The position numbers were made by a program, and so were the translations under genes. Below are positions 25,411 to 33,531 of a stretch of 34,621 bases of DNA, one piece after another (the first letter of the stretch is position 1; every line of letters begins with the position of its first letter). The stretch comes from Tenericutes bacterium ADurb.Bin239 (GTDB taxonomy: Bacteria > Bacillota_I > Bacilli_A > RFN20 > CAG-826): the NCBI GenBank assembly GCA_002069815.1, contig MWCB01000015.1:1-34621 (forward strand). The letters are read 5' to 3'. Below the pieces are notes generated by a model. The model worked only from the letters and a program-made list of their open reading frames with translations. It was not told where the DNA came from and ran no database searches.

Positions 25411-25482
25411 ATAAAGGCAAACCTAGAGTAATCTAGCGACGCAAAGCTATAGGATCTTGACTATGAGATAGCCAGCTACCAA
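25411..25482 (+). ncRNA. Cyclic di-GMP-I (GEMM-I) riboswitch aptamer
   Basis: Conserved GEMM-I blocks occur in order and spacing: GGCAAAC (25416-25422); a five-pair stem CTAGA/TCTAG (25423-25427 with 25432-25436) capped by a GNRA tetraloop GTAA; GACGCAAAGC (25438-25447); a second stem GCTAT/ATAGC (25446-25450 with 25468-25472) enclosing a TAGGAT...TATGAG segment that could be the tetraloop receptor; and the 3' block AGCCAGCTACC (25470-25480). By my alignment with the Vibrio Vc2 aptamer, the ligand-contacting G20 is a G here, favouring c-di-GMP over cGAMP. The outer stem is weak. It sits between a promoter and a terminator ahead of the surface operon. Confidence 0.88.
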
Positions 25483-25506
25483 GCATTTAGCACGGTAGCT
25501 TTTTTA
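25474..25506 (+). terminator. Riboswitch expression platform: terminator sharing the aptamer 3' block
   Basis: AGCTACC (25474-25480), 13-nt loop, GGTAGCT (25494-25500), TTTTTT. The left arm is part of the aptamer's conserved 3' block, so ligand-bound aptamer and terminator should exclude each other. That predicts c-di-GMP turns the operon on; this direction is inferred. Confidence 0.8.
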
Positions 25507-25535
25507 TAAAATTGGCTATCAAAAAGTGAGTAAAA

Positions 25536-26276
25536 ATGGAAAATAGAAGCGAACTAAGAAAAGTCAAGATACCCAATCGAAAAATTAAGATTTTTTTGAC
25601 GTTATTTGGAACACTAGCATCAACAATTGCGCTTACGATTGTAACATTTTCCTGGTTTGCAACGATTCGCAAAGCGGGTATTGAAAATGACACCGTTCAA
25701 GTTGTTGATACGTACGCTCATTCTTTTTCCTGTGCGCTTGATGGTGTGGCTGTTGTCGGTGATGTTGTTGAATTTACACCTTTTTATCCTGGTCACGTCC
25801 ATCGTAAAACATTAACTTTTACTCTCACTAATTTAAGTGATGATGCTTTTTCGGCTGATTTATTCTTTGAACAACCAAGCACACTTGAAGAAATACCTTA
25901 TGTTGATACGACTGGTAAATGGGGTGCAGAAAACTACTACTACTATTTAGGTAGTCAAATTTCTTTGACTTCAATTTCGCTTTTGATTGATGGTGTTACT
26001 CCAAGTTATACAAGTGGAGACGGTCAATATTTAGTGCAAACAAGTAGTGCGGGGGTGACTAAAGGTCAAGTAAATGGGGTCGCAAGTGCTGTTACTTCAA
26101 TCCCGCGTCTTAACATCATCAAAAATGTATCTATTCCGTCTAATAAAACTCTCAACGGTACTTTAGAATTTACTTTTGTAGATAATGGTACCGATCAAAG
26201 TATGTATTTTGTAGATTGGCCTCAAGAAGGTGTCTCCCAACGATTACTCTATGCCTTCTTGCACCAAGGAGTGTAA
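25536..26276 (+). CDS. TasA/camelysin-like surface protein with SipW-type signal (operon gene 1)
   Basis: 246 residues. A basic start (KVKIPNRKIKIF) and hydrophobic segment (about 20-40) end in TFSWFATIRKAG, comparable to the TWAAF box where SipW-type signal peptidase cuts TasA. The mature part looks like one beta-sandwich domain: VEFTPFYPGHVHRKTLTFTL then TNLSDDAFSADLFF resembles the PG...k.f.l.N.s pattern of TasA/camelysin proteins. A Tyr-rich patch (ENYYYYLG) follows, and the end is LEFTFVDNGTDQ. The likely role is a subunit or minor part of an extracellular fibre; this is by analogy. The ribosome binding site is weak (AGTGAG). It is the first gene after the c-di-GMP riboswitch. Confidence 0.65.
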   Translation: MENRSELRKVKIPNRKIKIFLTLFGTLASTIALTIVTFSWFATIRKAGIENDTVQVVDTYAHSFSCALDGVAVVGDVVEFTPFYPGHVHRKTLTFTLTNLSDDAFSADLFFEQPSTLEEIPYVDTTGKWGAENYYYYLGSQISLTSISLLIDGVTPSYTSGDGQYLVQTSSAGVTKGQVNGVASAVTSIPRLNIIKNVSIPSNKTLNGTLEFTFVDNGTDQSMYFVDWPQEGVSQRLLYAFLHQGV

Positions 26277-26277
26277 T

Positions 26278-26976
26278 ATGAAAAAAAGGAACCGCGATGT
26301 CATTAGAATGCTGTGGCTTACTATTCTCTCGCTTGTGACCAGCGTTTCTGTTACCTATGCTTGGCATACTTCATTTTATAATTTTGGGAATATCGATAAT
26401 ATCCCTGGTGAACTTGATCCAACGATGTCACTTGCTTATTATGACTATGATAGCAGCGGTTGGCAAAGTAGTAGCGCTACGAATCCATTAGAAATTGATC
26501 TTGGGAAGATGACTAACATTGCCGAATTACCTGATAATAGCGATTGTTATTTAAAATTTAGAGTTAATGAAACTAGTGATGCCCAAACAAATTACAATGT
26601 TTTCGTTGATAATATCGTCATTACTATATCAAATACCGATGGGGTTCATACCGTTGAAGCGGTTAATTACTTTGCTGCTGATCAAGCGCAAAATGTCTTT
26701 GATTTTTACGTCTATACTTCAACAACGGATAATCTTAGTCCGTTGACCGTCTTTGCCAATTATCAATCAATGACATCGTTCAAAGTAACAACATTACCAA
26801 AAGCTTTACTTAGTGATAATATTTCGTTAGATGATTGGACTTACATCTTCCTAAAACCAAATCTTGAAAAAATTCAAAATATTATTCGCTTAGTCCCTGT
26901 TACATTATCGCCTTATCATATAACTTTTGAAATATCGCTGAGAGGGGAGGTTAAAACGCTCGATGAAATCGCATAA
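26278..26976 (+). CDS. Surface protein with SipW-type signal (operon gene 2)
   Basis: 232 residues from the ATG at 26278-26280, with AAGGAG 6 nt upstream inside the previous gene. A start at 26230 in the same frame has no such site. The basic N-terminus MKKRNRDV leads to a hydrophobic segment ending VTYAWHTSFYNFG, the same box type as its neighbours. The mature domain is beta-rich and acidic (YLKFRVNETSDAQTNYNVFV, then VDNIVITISNTDG) and ends in a strand-rich tail (ITFEISLRGEVKTLD). There is no wall-sorting motif. It overlaps gene 3 by 14 nt. Probably a fibre or envelope component; no family recognised. Confidence 0.6.
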   Translation: MKKRNRDVIRMLWLTILSLVTSVSVTYAWHTSFYNFGNIDNIPGELDPTMSLAYYDYDSSGWQSSSATNPLEIDLGKMTNIAELPDNSDCYLKFRVNETSDAQTNYNVFVDNIVITISNTDGVHTVEAVNYFAADQAQNVFDFYVYTSTTDNLSPLTVFANYQSMTSFKVTTLPKALLSDNISLDDWTYIFLKPNLEKIQNIIRLVPVTLSPYHITFEISLRGEVKTLDEIA

Positions 26977-29900
26977 ATTTAAAACTAAAATGAGTAAGTT
27001 GTGGATTTTAATCACCGTTTTTTGCTCTTTTGTATTAACGATTGCCTATCCAACATATGCTTTTTTCCGCGCTAATACCGAACGACAAGTTGAACCAACT
27101 CTCGAAATTGAAGTGCTTTTTGGTCGCTTACGGGAAGATCTTGTCAGTGGCGAATGGGGAACAGAGTACAATCCTTACTTAATCATGACAACGGAGCATT
27201 TATCAAACCTTTCAGTCTTACAAAATGGTGCTTATAGCAACTACATTAATGAAAATAGTGTGTTCCAAGTTTCTGATGAAAACGGTGATCCAATTTACGT
27301 TGGGGGAACGAGCGCTAATCAATTATTTGATATGCAATCAATCGGTACTGAAGACTTTCCATTCATATCAAAATTTAGAGGCATCACTACGACGGATCCT
27401 AATAAATATATTCAAAATATACCAACAGGCGAAGTCACGGATACGAGTGTTATTGGGAATATTCGAATAAACCCCTATCCGGGCCAAGTCGATATTGGTT
27501 TATTTGGGAATGTCGGGCCTGATGTTGAGGGTGATGAAATTCCAGAAAGTGATTACCAAGGCGAAATTTCTAATATACTTTTATATAATGTTCAAATTAG
27601 CACGAATGTCGTGGGGGTAGCACCCGCTGGTCATAATGGCTATGCTAAAATTAGCACCAAAGAAACAAACCACATTGGAATTTTAGCGGGCCACGTTCAA
27701 TTTGCTAATTTAGATCGCATCAGCGTCTATTATTCAGAAACAAATGGGGTGGCCCATGTTGATGCTTTTAATGTCAGTGCTGGTGATACCGCGAAATATA
27801 CTACTTCAGGCGGTATTATTGGCTACTACAAAGAAGTCATAGTTGATGGGGAAATTGATAATCCGATTACAAGTGATGGTACCGACCAAGGCGTTGGTAG
27901 CAGCGCGGCGGGTCTTGGTAAAGGCATTGTGTATGCACAAGATATCTGGACTTTTATGGAAGATAACACTAGTGTCGGTAAACCCGCCCCAAATACATCT
28001 TATGATTTGCAAGATACTTTTGGGGACGAACTTTATGATAGCGGCAATAATTCTTATTTCCATGTCGGCGTTTTTACCTTTGCTCATAGCCGGCAAGCGC
28101 GCGGAAAAGATCGGATTGCCAAAATTTGGACGGCCCAAAATCCAAATGCGTGGACCATTTCGACGGAAAATTCTAACCCTTATACCCAAACAACGCGTGA
28201 TGCTGGTCCAGCAACCCGTTATACCGCTACTAGGATTACCCGCTCACAAATAAACTGGACTTCTTCTGGTGGTTGGTGGCCAACTTATAGTGGTAGTCTG
28301 CTTAGTCCTTATAATAATAACGCTAATTATCGTTATATGCTTGTCTATGAAGATACAAGCTACACTCCTGCAAAACACTATGCCCTTGTGCGCTATGGTT
28401 CAACCGCTATTGGTATACAAATTGATCCCACTAACTTAGTCATTCCTGATGGCGAGCTTAAATATTTTACCTTTGAAAACTTAAACACGCGTACTGCTGA
28501 TATCACCTATCCACCGTATGAATCTGGCTTCTCCTATCGTTTTGAAGGACCGATTACTATGGATTTCCGTCAATACAATGCAAGTAGTGGTGTTTTACAA
28601 TATGCTGTTTATGGTGATATTATCTATGGCGAAATAAACGGAGAAACGAAAATAATTGAAGCACCGCGACCACTGCGAATTAATGCGCAAAGCGGCGCCA
28701 CTCCAACGGCAAGTTTCATGGCGACTGCTTCAACTGGTAGTACTCCGTATGTTGAAGGTCTGCGGATTAGTCCTATCTCAAATACTGATCCTAATTTTAA
28801 TAAGTTTTATATTTTACGAACTGGGTCTAATAGCAGCGGTAATAATTTCTCGCAATGGTTTATGACTTACTCAGCAGCCAATGGTTTTAGTGCGGTCCAA
28901 GCTTCACGACCAAATGCTAACACCACAGCCTTTTCGCTTTACGCCGTTCGCTATACTGACAATGCCAGTAACCCCAGCGAAAGTCCTGTTGCTACCCGCA
29001 ACATTCTTGAAGAATATATTCCAAATGGTACTACATCAACCATTAATACCGAAGAAAATGTGCTTTACTATACCGGTCAATATAATTCAAGCGTCAACAC
29101 AACCCGTTATAGCTATGAACTTAAAGAAATTAGTTCGCTCGGTTGGGTTGATAATAGCAATAAAGCAATTACAAAAGGCGATACGGCACTTATTATGGGT
29201 GATCCTACTTCCTATTACTATATTAGAAACTCCTCCGGCGTTGAGCGTTATTTCGGTGTGAACACCGGCATACCATCACCAATTGATGGACCTGATATTA
29301 ACGTGCCAGAAGGGAGTATTGGCTTTACGGTCAGTGCTAAAGAGCCTGGTTCGACGGAAACGACCGCGACTATTAATGTCATTGTCGCAACTGACCCTAG
29401 CCAAGGGGTTGAACAATTAATTACGGTTAGCCGCTTTGGCACTGGGACAACGCTTGTGGGGGATAGACAGTTAATAAGCGGATTTGTCCTGCCGCCGCCG
29501 CCAGGATCCACGATTATTGGCACTAAACAAATTTATTTAAAAACCGAGGCGGCTGGTCCAACTTATCCCGTCTATCCTAACTTTAATCGCTTATTAGTGG
29601 CCTACTCTTTTGAAGTTAATATTGAAACTGTACCAATTACTTATTTCCTTGAAGCTTCACGCGGGACAGCATGTTTCGTCTATTTATCAAGTGATCGGGT
29701 CGCGGCTAATGACAATAACCCGCTTCACGAAAATGATATTGTTTTCCCCTCGTTAGCCAATATTGACTATGTTTTTAAAACACAAACAAACTTTATTGCC
29801 ACAGTCGGCGGCACTGATTATATTCCTTCGCTTACCGTGCCTTATTTTGGAATTAGAAGCAATCCGGACTATGATAAAAACAATCCTACTTTACACGATT

Positions 29901-30196
29901 TTTTCCTTGTAACCGCGGTAATTGGGTTTGATTTCGTTTATAACATTGCCCGGCTCTATGATCCGAGCACTGATGAAAAGTGTTTCCTCTATATTCATAT
30001 TACCGCTAATGTTAATGGCAGTGGTTACACCGCGCCGATTAATGTCCAGCAATTAAATACCATTCAACAAAATATGAACTTTAACTTTACGGAAAATTCG
30101 CATCTTGACAGTTCAACTAATCTGTTCGTGCATAGCGATCGCGTTTATTTGAATATTAACGGCTATTTACTTGAAGATTGGTCCGTTATCGAATAA
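26963..30196 (+). CDS. Giant surface adhesin-like protein with SipW-type signal (operon gene 3)
   Basis: 1077 residues, starting 12 nt after GGGGAGG. The N-terminal hydrophobic segment (about 12-30) ends YPTYAFFRANTERQ, the same box as genes 1 and 2. A region follows whose opening, WGTEYNPYLIMTTEHLSNLS, recalls the GT..NPY.I.t.e.L..L. start of GLUG or right-handed beta-helix adhesins, with strand-turn units such as HIGILAGHVQFANLDRISVY and GGIIGYY. The middle and C-terminal parts are Thr/Ser/Asn/Tyr-rich beta domains with few charges. There is no LPXTG, SLH or C-terminal anchor, so attachment would be by the uncleaved N-terminus or through fibre partners. Likely an adhesin or matrix protein; this is inferred from composition and context. 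Confidence 0.65.
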   Translation: MKSHKFKTKMSKLWILITVFCSFVLTIAYPTYAFFRANTERQVEPTLEIEVLFGRLREDLVSGEWGTEYNPYLIMTTEHLSNLSVLQNGAYSNYINENSVFQVSDENGDPIYVGGTSANQLFDMQSIGTEDFPFISKFRGITTTDPNKYIQNIPTGEVTDTSVIGNIRINPYPGQVDIGLFGNVGPDVEGDEIPESDYQGEISNILLYNVQISTNVVGVAPAGHNGYAKISTKETNHIGILAGHVQFANLDRISVYYSETNGVAHVDAFNVSAGDTAKYTTSGGIIGYYKEVIVDGEIDNPITSDGTDQGVGSSAAGLGKGIVYAQDIWTFMEDNTSVGKPAPNTSYDLQDTFGDELYDSGNNSYFHVGVFTFAHSRQARGKDRIAKIWTAQNPNAWTISTENSNPYTQTTRDAGPATRYTATRITRSQINWTSSGGWWPTYSGSLLSPYNNNANYRYMLVYEDTSYTPAKHYALVRYGSTAIGIQIDPTNLVIPDGELKYFTFENLNTRTADITYPPYESGFSYRFEGPITMDFRQYNASSGVLQYAVYGDIIYGEINGETKIIEAPRPLRINAQSGATPTASFMATASTGSTPYVEGLRISPISNTDPNFNKFYILRTGSNSSGNNFSQWFMTYSAANGFSAVQASRPNANTTAFSLYAVRYTDNASNPSESPVATRNILEEYIPNGTTSTINTEENVLYYTGQYNSSVNTTRYSYELKEISSLGWVDNSNKAITKGDTALIMGDPTSYYYIRNSSGVERYFGVNTGIPSPIDGPDINVPEGSIGFTVSAKEPGSTETTATINVIVATDPSQGVEQLITVSRFGTGTTLVGDRQLISGFVLPPPPGSTIIGTKQIYLKTEAAGPTYPVYPNFNRLLVAYSFEVNIETVPITYFLEASRGTACFVYLSSDRVAANDNNPLHENDIVFPSLANIDYVFKTQTNFIATVGGTDYIPSLTVPYFGIRSNPDYDKNNPTLHDFFLVTAVIGFDFVYNIARLYDPSTDEKCFLYIHITANVNGSGYTAPINVQQLNTIQQNMNFNFTENSHLDSSTNLFVHSDRVYLNINGYLLEDWSVIE

Positions 30197-30575
30197 ATGA
30201 CCATTTGAATAATCCATAATATAATCACCTAAGCACTCTTGGAAATATTGTTATTTTTATGCATTAATATATCTGTTAATCTCTTTTAAAATTAACGAAC
30301 CCCAGGATTTGATTGTGATGATTTTCATATAAATGACGCAGAAACGGGAGTCAAGCTAGAAATTGGTGGATTTATTTACGAATACACATATGAAGAAATA
30401 ATGGTGCCAAAAGGGGCTAATTACGGCGATGATTCCTTCTTCGACCTAGCGGAATAGTCTTATAATTGATTGCTCTATCAATTTTTAAAAAAGGAAATTT
30501 AGCATCTAATATTGTTTTTTATTGCCCGCGTTAAAAAGACGCAATCCATTATATTTTTAAAGGTATAATTAATAT
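30197..30575. other. Intergenic region after the surface operon
   Basis: 379 bp of AT-rich sequence with no intact gene. It holds a GTTAAT/ATTAAC hairpin (30275-30280 with 30291-30296) lacking a T-run and the decayed ORF at 30296-30457. I see no strong terminator for either flanking gene. Confidence 0.5.
30296..30457 (+). pseudogene. Remnant 3' coding fragment
   Basis: 53 codons stay open after a TAA and end in TAG at 30455-30457. They read GFDCDDFHINDAETGVKLEI, then a strand and YEEIMVPKGANYGDDSFF. The composition is protein-like and balanced, but the only ATG is internal. It is probably the tail of a deleted gene. No family recognised. Confidence 0.4.
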
Positions 30576-31739
30576 TTATTTTGTGTAACTATCAATAAAG
30601 GTTCCCATTATATTTAAACCTTTTTGTAATTGCTCCTTCGAACAAGCAAAATTAAAACGAATAAACCCGTTACAATGTTGCGAATATCTTTTACCATCAT
30701 TAACCATAATCCCTAACTGCAATAGTTCTTCTTGCATCTTATGGCAGGGGATACCAAGAAAACTTAAATCTAACCACGCTAGGTAAGTTGCTTCTTGTTT
30801 GGTTACTCCTACTTTCGGATAATTCGTATTAAAGTATTTTTTTAATAGTTCATAATTATTTGACAAATGTTTATTTTGCAAGTCAAGCCATTCTTCCGCA
30901 TAATTATACGCGGCTTTTAAGGCTGTTAACCCAAACAAATTACCATAACTAAAAAAATTACTTTTTAAAAATAGTTGGAAATCATTAGCGATATCAACAT
31001 CTTTGATAATGATATTCGACGTTTTGAGCCCAGCGAGATTAAAGGATTTCGATACCGAATTAAAAACCATGATTTTATTATACATATCACTAAAAGTGTT
31101 TAGGGACGTAAATTTATTATTATTTAGCATAATATCACAGTGTATTTCATCCGATAAAATAAAGACATCATGTTTTTTCGCAAGTTCGACAATCTTTTTT
31201 AATTCATCATAACGAAACACACGTCCCGTTGGATTATGGGGATTACATAATAAGATAATCTTTTTATGGTCAATTTGTTGGGCTAACAATGCAAAATTGA
31301 TGGTGTAATAATTATCGTTATTAATTAAAGGATTTTCGATAATTTTGACATTATTATTTAATATTACTGAATAAAACGGATTATACACGGGTGTTTGAAT
31401 AATTACCCCATCCACATTGTCTTTTAAAAATTTGATGGCATAATAGAGCGACCCTACCACTCCATTTGCCGGTATTATATTATCTTTTACAATATCATAA
31501 CCATATCTTCGTTTAGTCCAACGAATGATACTATCAAAATATTCATCATCAGGATAAGTATAGCCAAAAACGGGATGTCTTGCCCGCTCCGTTAAACATT
31601 TAACTATAGCGGCCGCGGTCGCATAATCACTATCGGCAATGGAAAAAGGTAATATCTCATCTTCAAGTAAATCCCATTTAACGCAGTTAGTATTTTTTCT
31701 TGATACTTTTTTATTAAATCTATTCACAATAAATACCAC
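30576..31739 (-). CDS. patB: PatB/MalY-type PLP aminotransferase (cystathionine beta-lyase-like)
   Basis: 387 residues, fold-type I PLP enzyme of the MalY/PatB subgroup. The opening KNTNCVKWDLL matches the family's R.GT.S.KWD start, and LPFSIADSDYATA, NPHNPTGRVF (about 166-175), LSDEIHCDIM (Asp197 binds the cofactor) and SVSKSFNLAGLKTSN (Schiff-base Lys231) follow. The C-terminus has the substrate Arg in NGFIRFNFAC. Members cleave cystathionine or cysteine to pyruvate, ammonia and a thiol. The start is the GTG at 31737-31739: an extended -10 lies exactly 6 nt before it and no ribosome binding site is present. A second in-frame GTG at 31725-31727 is the alternative. Divergent from RidA, which detoxifies enamines made by such enzymes. 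Confidence 0.88.
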   Translation of the reverse strand: MVFIVNRFNKKVSRKNTNCVKWDLLEDEILPFSIADSDYATAAAIVKCLTERARHPVFGYTYPDDEYFDSIIRWTKRRYGYDIVKDNIIPANGVVGSLYYAIKFLKDNVDGVIIQTPVYNPFYSVILNNNVKIIENPLINNDNYYTINFALLAQQIDHKKIILLCNPHNPTGRVFRYDELKKIVELAKKHDVFILSDEIHCDIMLNNNKFTSLNTFSDMYNKIMVFNSVSKSFNLAGLKTSNIIIKDVDIANDFQLFLKSNFFSYGNLFGLTALKAAYNYAEEWLDLQNKHLSNNYELLKKYFNTNYPKVGVTKQEATYLAWLDLSFLGIPCHKMQEELLQLGIMVNDGKRYSQHCNGFIRFNFACSKEQLQKGLNIMGTFIDSYTK

Positions 31740-31754
31740 TTAATTATTATATCA
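31740..31754 (-). promoter_or_regulatory. Extended -10 abutting the patB GTG (leaderless)
   Basis: Minus strand: TG-A-TATAAT (31746-31754), 6 nt, then GTG. Predicted +1 is the G of GTG. A perfect extended -10 with a weak -35. Confidence 0.6.
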
Positions 31755-31817
31755 CCTTGCTCTTAACTTTTTCGGCTTTATTATTATGATAAAATAAAAA
31801 GCAGAAAGAGAGAGAAC

Positions 31818-32189
31818 ATGACAATAATTAAGACATTAAAAGCGCCCAAAGCCATCGGACCTTATAGTCAAGGTATTTTAGTTAAGGATACCTTATATGT
31901 TTCGGGACAACTTCCTGTTGAACTTGAAACTGGTGTAAAAATTGATGATGTTTATGCGGCAACCTTAAAATCACTAGCGTACATTCTAGAAATAGTTAAA
32001 GCCGCCGGTATGGTCAAAGAAAATATTTGCAAATGTACTGTATATTTAAAAGATTTAGGTGATTTTGCCACAATGAATAAAGCTTATAGCCACTTCTTTG
32101 GCGACCATAAACCAGCGCGCGCTGCTTTCGAAGTATCAAAACTACCTAAAGATGTTGTCGTAGAAATTGATTGTATCGCCGTTAAATAA
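31818..32189 (+). CDS. ridA: RidA-family enamine/imine deaminase
   Basis: 123 residues, the standard length. The family signature is present: APKAIGPYSQGILVKDTLYV, SGQLPVE, VYLKDLGDFATMNKAY, and the active-site Arg in KPARAAFEVSKLPKD. RidA hydrolyses reactive 2-aminoacrylate and related imines released by PLP-dependent lyases, as a cytoplasmic trimer. The divergent neighbour is a PLP lyase likely to generate such compounds, which fits. GAGAGAG precedes the ATG, and TATGATAAAAT upstream is a plausible -10. Confidence 0.93.
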   Translation: MTIIKTLKAPKAIGPYSQGILVKDTLYVSGQLPVELETGVKIDDVYAATLKSLAYILEIVKAAGMVKENICKCTVYLKDLGDFATMNKAYSHFFGDHKPARAAFEVSKLPKDVVVEIDCIAVK

Positions 32190-32254
32190 GCTTTTTAAAA
32201 TCCTGTTTTTCTAAACATTAATGTTATCAGTTTAGTCGTGTGCGAGATAATGAC

Positions 32255-32284
32255 AACAAAAAAGGCTTGCATGAGCAGGCCTTT
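32255..32284 (-). terminator. Terminator of degV
   Basis: Minus strand: AAAGGC-C-TGC, loop TCAT, GCA-A-GCCTTT (32261-32284, one mismatch), then a T-run. On the plus strand the hairpin has no T tail, so it mainly serves degV. Confidence 0.7.
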
Positions 32285-32302
32285 AACTATCTACAAGTTT
32301 TA

Positions 32303-33175
32303 TTAACGATGTTTAGCAAAGAAGAAAACACCGACCGTGCCTGGCCCAGCATGCGCGCCGATAACGGGACCGACATAGTTAATTAATGTTACTTGTAAGC
32401 CGATATCTAATTCTTCAATCATTTCCTTTAGTAAATTCGCCGAGTCTTCATCATCACCATGGGCGATATACACAATATTGGGAAGTTTGGGATCATATGT
32501 TTCTTTCACCTTATCAGCAATGATACGCAGGGCCTTTTTCCGGCCGCGCGTCTTTTCCATCGGAACAAGCCGTCCTTCTAAGTCAACGTGTAAGATTGGT
32601 TTAATGGCCAAAAGAGTTCCAAAAACGGCTGATACACCCCCTAACCGACCGCCGCGCCGTAAGAACATTAAATCATCAACGGTAAACCACGCTGCTACAT
32701 TGTATTTAATTTGTTCCACATATCTATAGGTCTCTTCAATGGTGGCACCTTCCTTACGTTTCATCGCCGCTGCGTAAGCAATTAATCCTTCACCGAGTGA
32801 AGCCGAAAGCGTGTCAATAAGATAAACTTTATTAGTAGCATGATCTTTAAACATATCCGCCGCAATACGGGCACTATTGTAATTACTAGAAAGAGCGCTT
32901 GATAAGGAAAGAATTAAAACATCATTTCCTTTTTTAAATTCGCTTTCAATAATTTCGACATATTCGACAATGTTTACTTGTAAAGTTGTCGCGACGACTC
33001 CTTCTCTTAGTTTTTGATAAAACTCTTTGACTCCTAACGTACGATAATCTAAATAGTTGATATATTCTTTGCCATTCATAATAAACTTGAGCGGGGCAAG
33101 CACTAAATCGAACTCTTGGCGTAACGCTTCCGTTAAGTCCACACTGGAATTAACAACAATACTAAATTTTTTCAT
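32303..33175 (-). CDS. DegV-family fatty-acid-binding protein
   Basis: 290 residues. The DegV pattern is seen in SIVVNSSVDLTEALRQEFDL, LSLSSALSSNYNSARIA (ligand-site Ser region), FMFLRRGGRLGG-like DLMFLRRGGRLGG and PVIGAHAGPGTVGVFF at the end. In Bacillota and Staphylococcus such proteins (FakB) bind fatty acids for phosphorylation by the FakA kinase, feeding phospholipid synthesis. No fakA is in this window. AAAAGGAGA precedes the ATG. A short stem-loop is predicted at the very 5' end of the mRNA. Confidence 0.93.
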   Translation of the reverse strand: MKKFSIVVNSSVDLTEALRQEFDLVLAPLKFIMNGKEYINYLDYRTLGVKEFYQKLREGVVATTLQVNIVEYVEIIESEFKKGNDVLILSLSSALSSNYNSARIAADMFKDHATNKVYLIDTLSASLGEGLIAYAAAMKRKEGATIEETYRYVEQIKYNVAAWFTVDDLMFLRRGGRLGGVSAVFGTLLAIKPILHVDLEGRLVPMEKTRGRKKALRIIADKVKETYDPKLPNIVYIAHGDDEDSANLLKEMIEELDIGLQVTLINYVGPVIGAHAGPGTVGVFFFAKHR

Positions 33176-33192
33176 AAATATCTCCTTTTACC

Positions 33193-33222
33193 GCTATTAA
33201 AAATAATAGCCTTTTAATTATA
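33193..33222 (-). promoter_or_regulatory. degV -10 box and 5'-terminal stem-loop
   Basis: Minus strand: TATAAT (33217-33222). The predicted start near 33210 coincides with the first base of a perfect GCTATTA/TAATAGC stem (33204-33210 with 33193-33199, 4-nt loop), just ahead of AAAAGGAGA. It may stabilise the mRNA or affect translation. Confidence 0.45.
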
Positions 33223-33531
33223 TACGAGATATATTTTTTTAGTCTACTTATTAACTTGCAATAATGAATATTATTATAGGGTGTTCACTATTGTTTCCGT
33301 CAAAATATATTGATTATATGCGAATAAAACACTTGATAAATAAGTGTTAACTACTTTTAATTTTTATGACACGATACAATTCAGATATCTATTCCCTTGA
33401 TATAAAACCGCTGGTGTAAAGCCCTTAAAACATTCGTTTTCTTTAAAAAGGACCTAACGTCATGAGTCCTTTTGTATCATCTTTTTAACGAAATATTATA
33501 TGAAGAAACTTATTTTCTTAAACGACAATCA
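33223..33531. other. Intergenic region between degV and the PF06541 gene
   Basis: AT-rich, no coding sequence seen. It contains a 7-bp hairpin AACACTT/AAGTGTT (33328-33334 with 33342-33348) without a T-run and the terminator at 33445-33473. Confidence 0.5.
33445..33473 (-). terminator. Probable terminator after the PF06541 gene
   Basis: Minus strand: AAAAGGAC (33466-33473), 12-nt loop, GTCCTTTTT (33445-33453). Short T tail. It lies about 60 nt after the stop codon. Confidence 0.55.

Noticed and set aside
27806-28253. Overlapping ORFs on both strands inside the 1077-residue gene
   Set aside because: They lack ribosome binding sites and recognisable protein features; the long frame explains the region.
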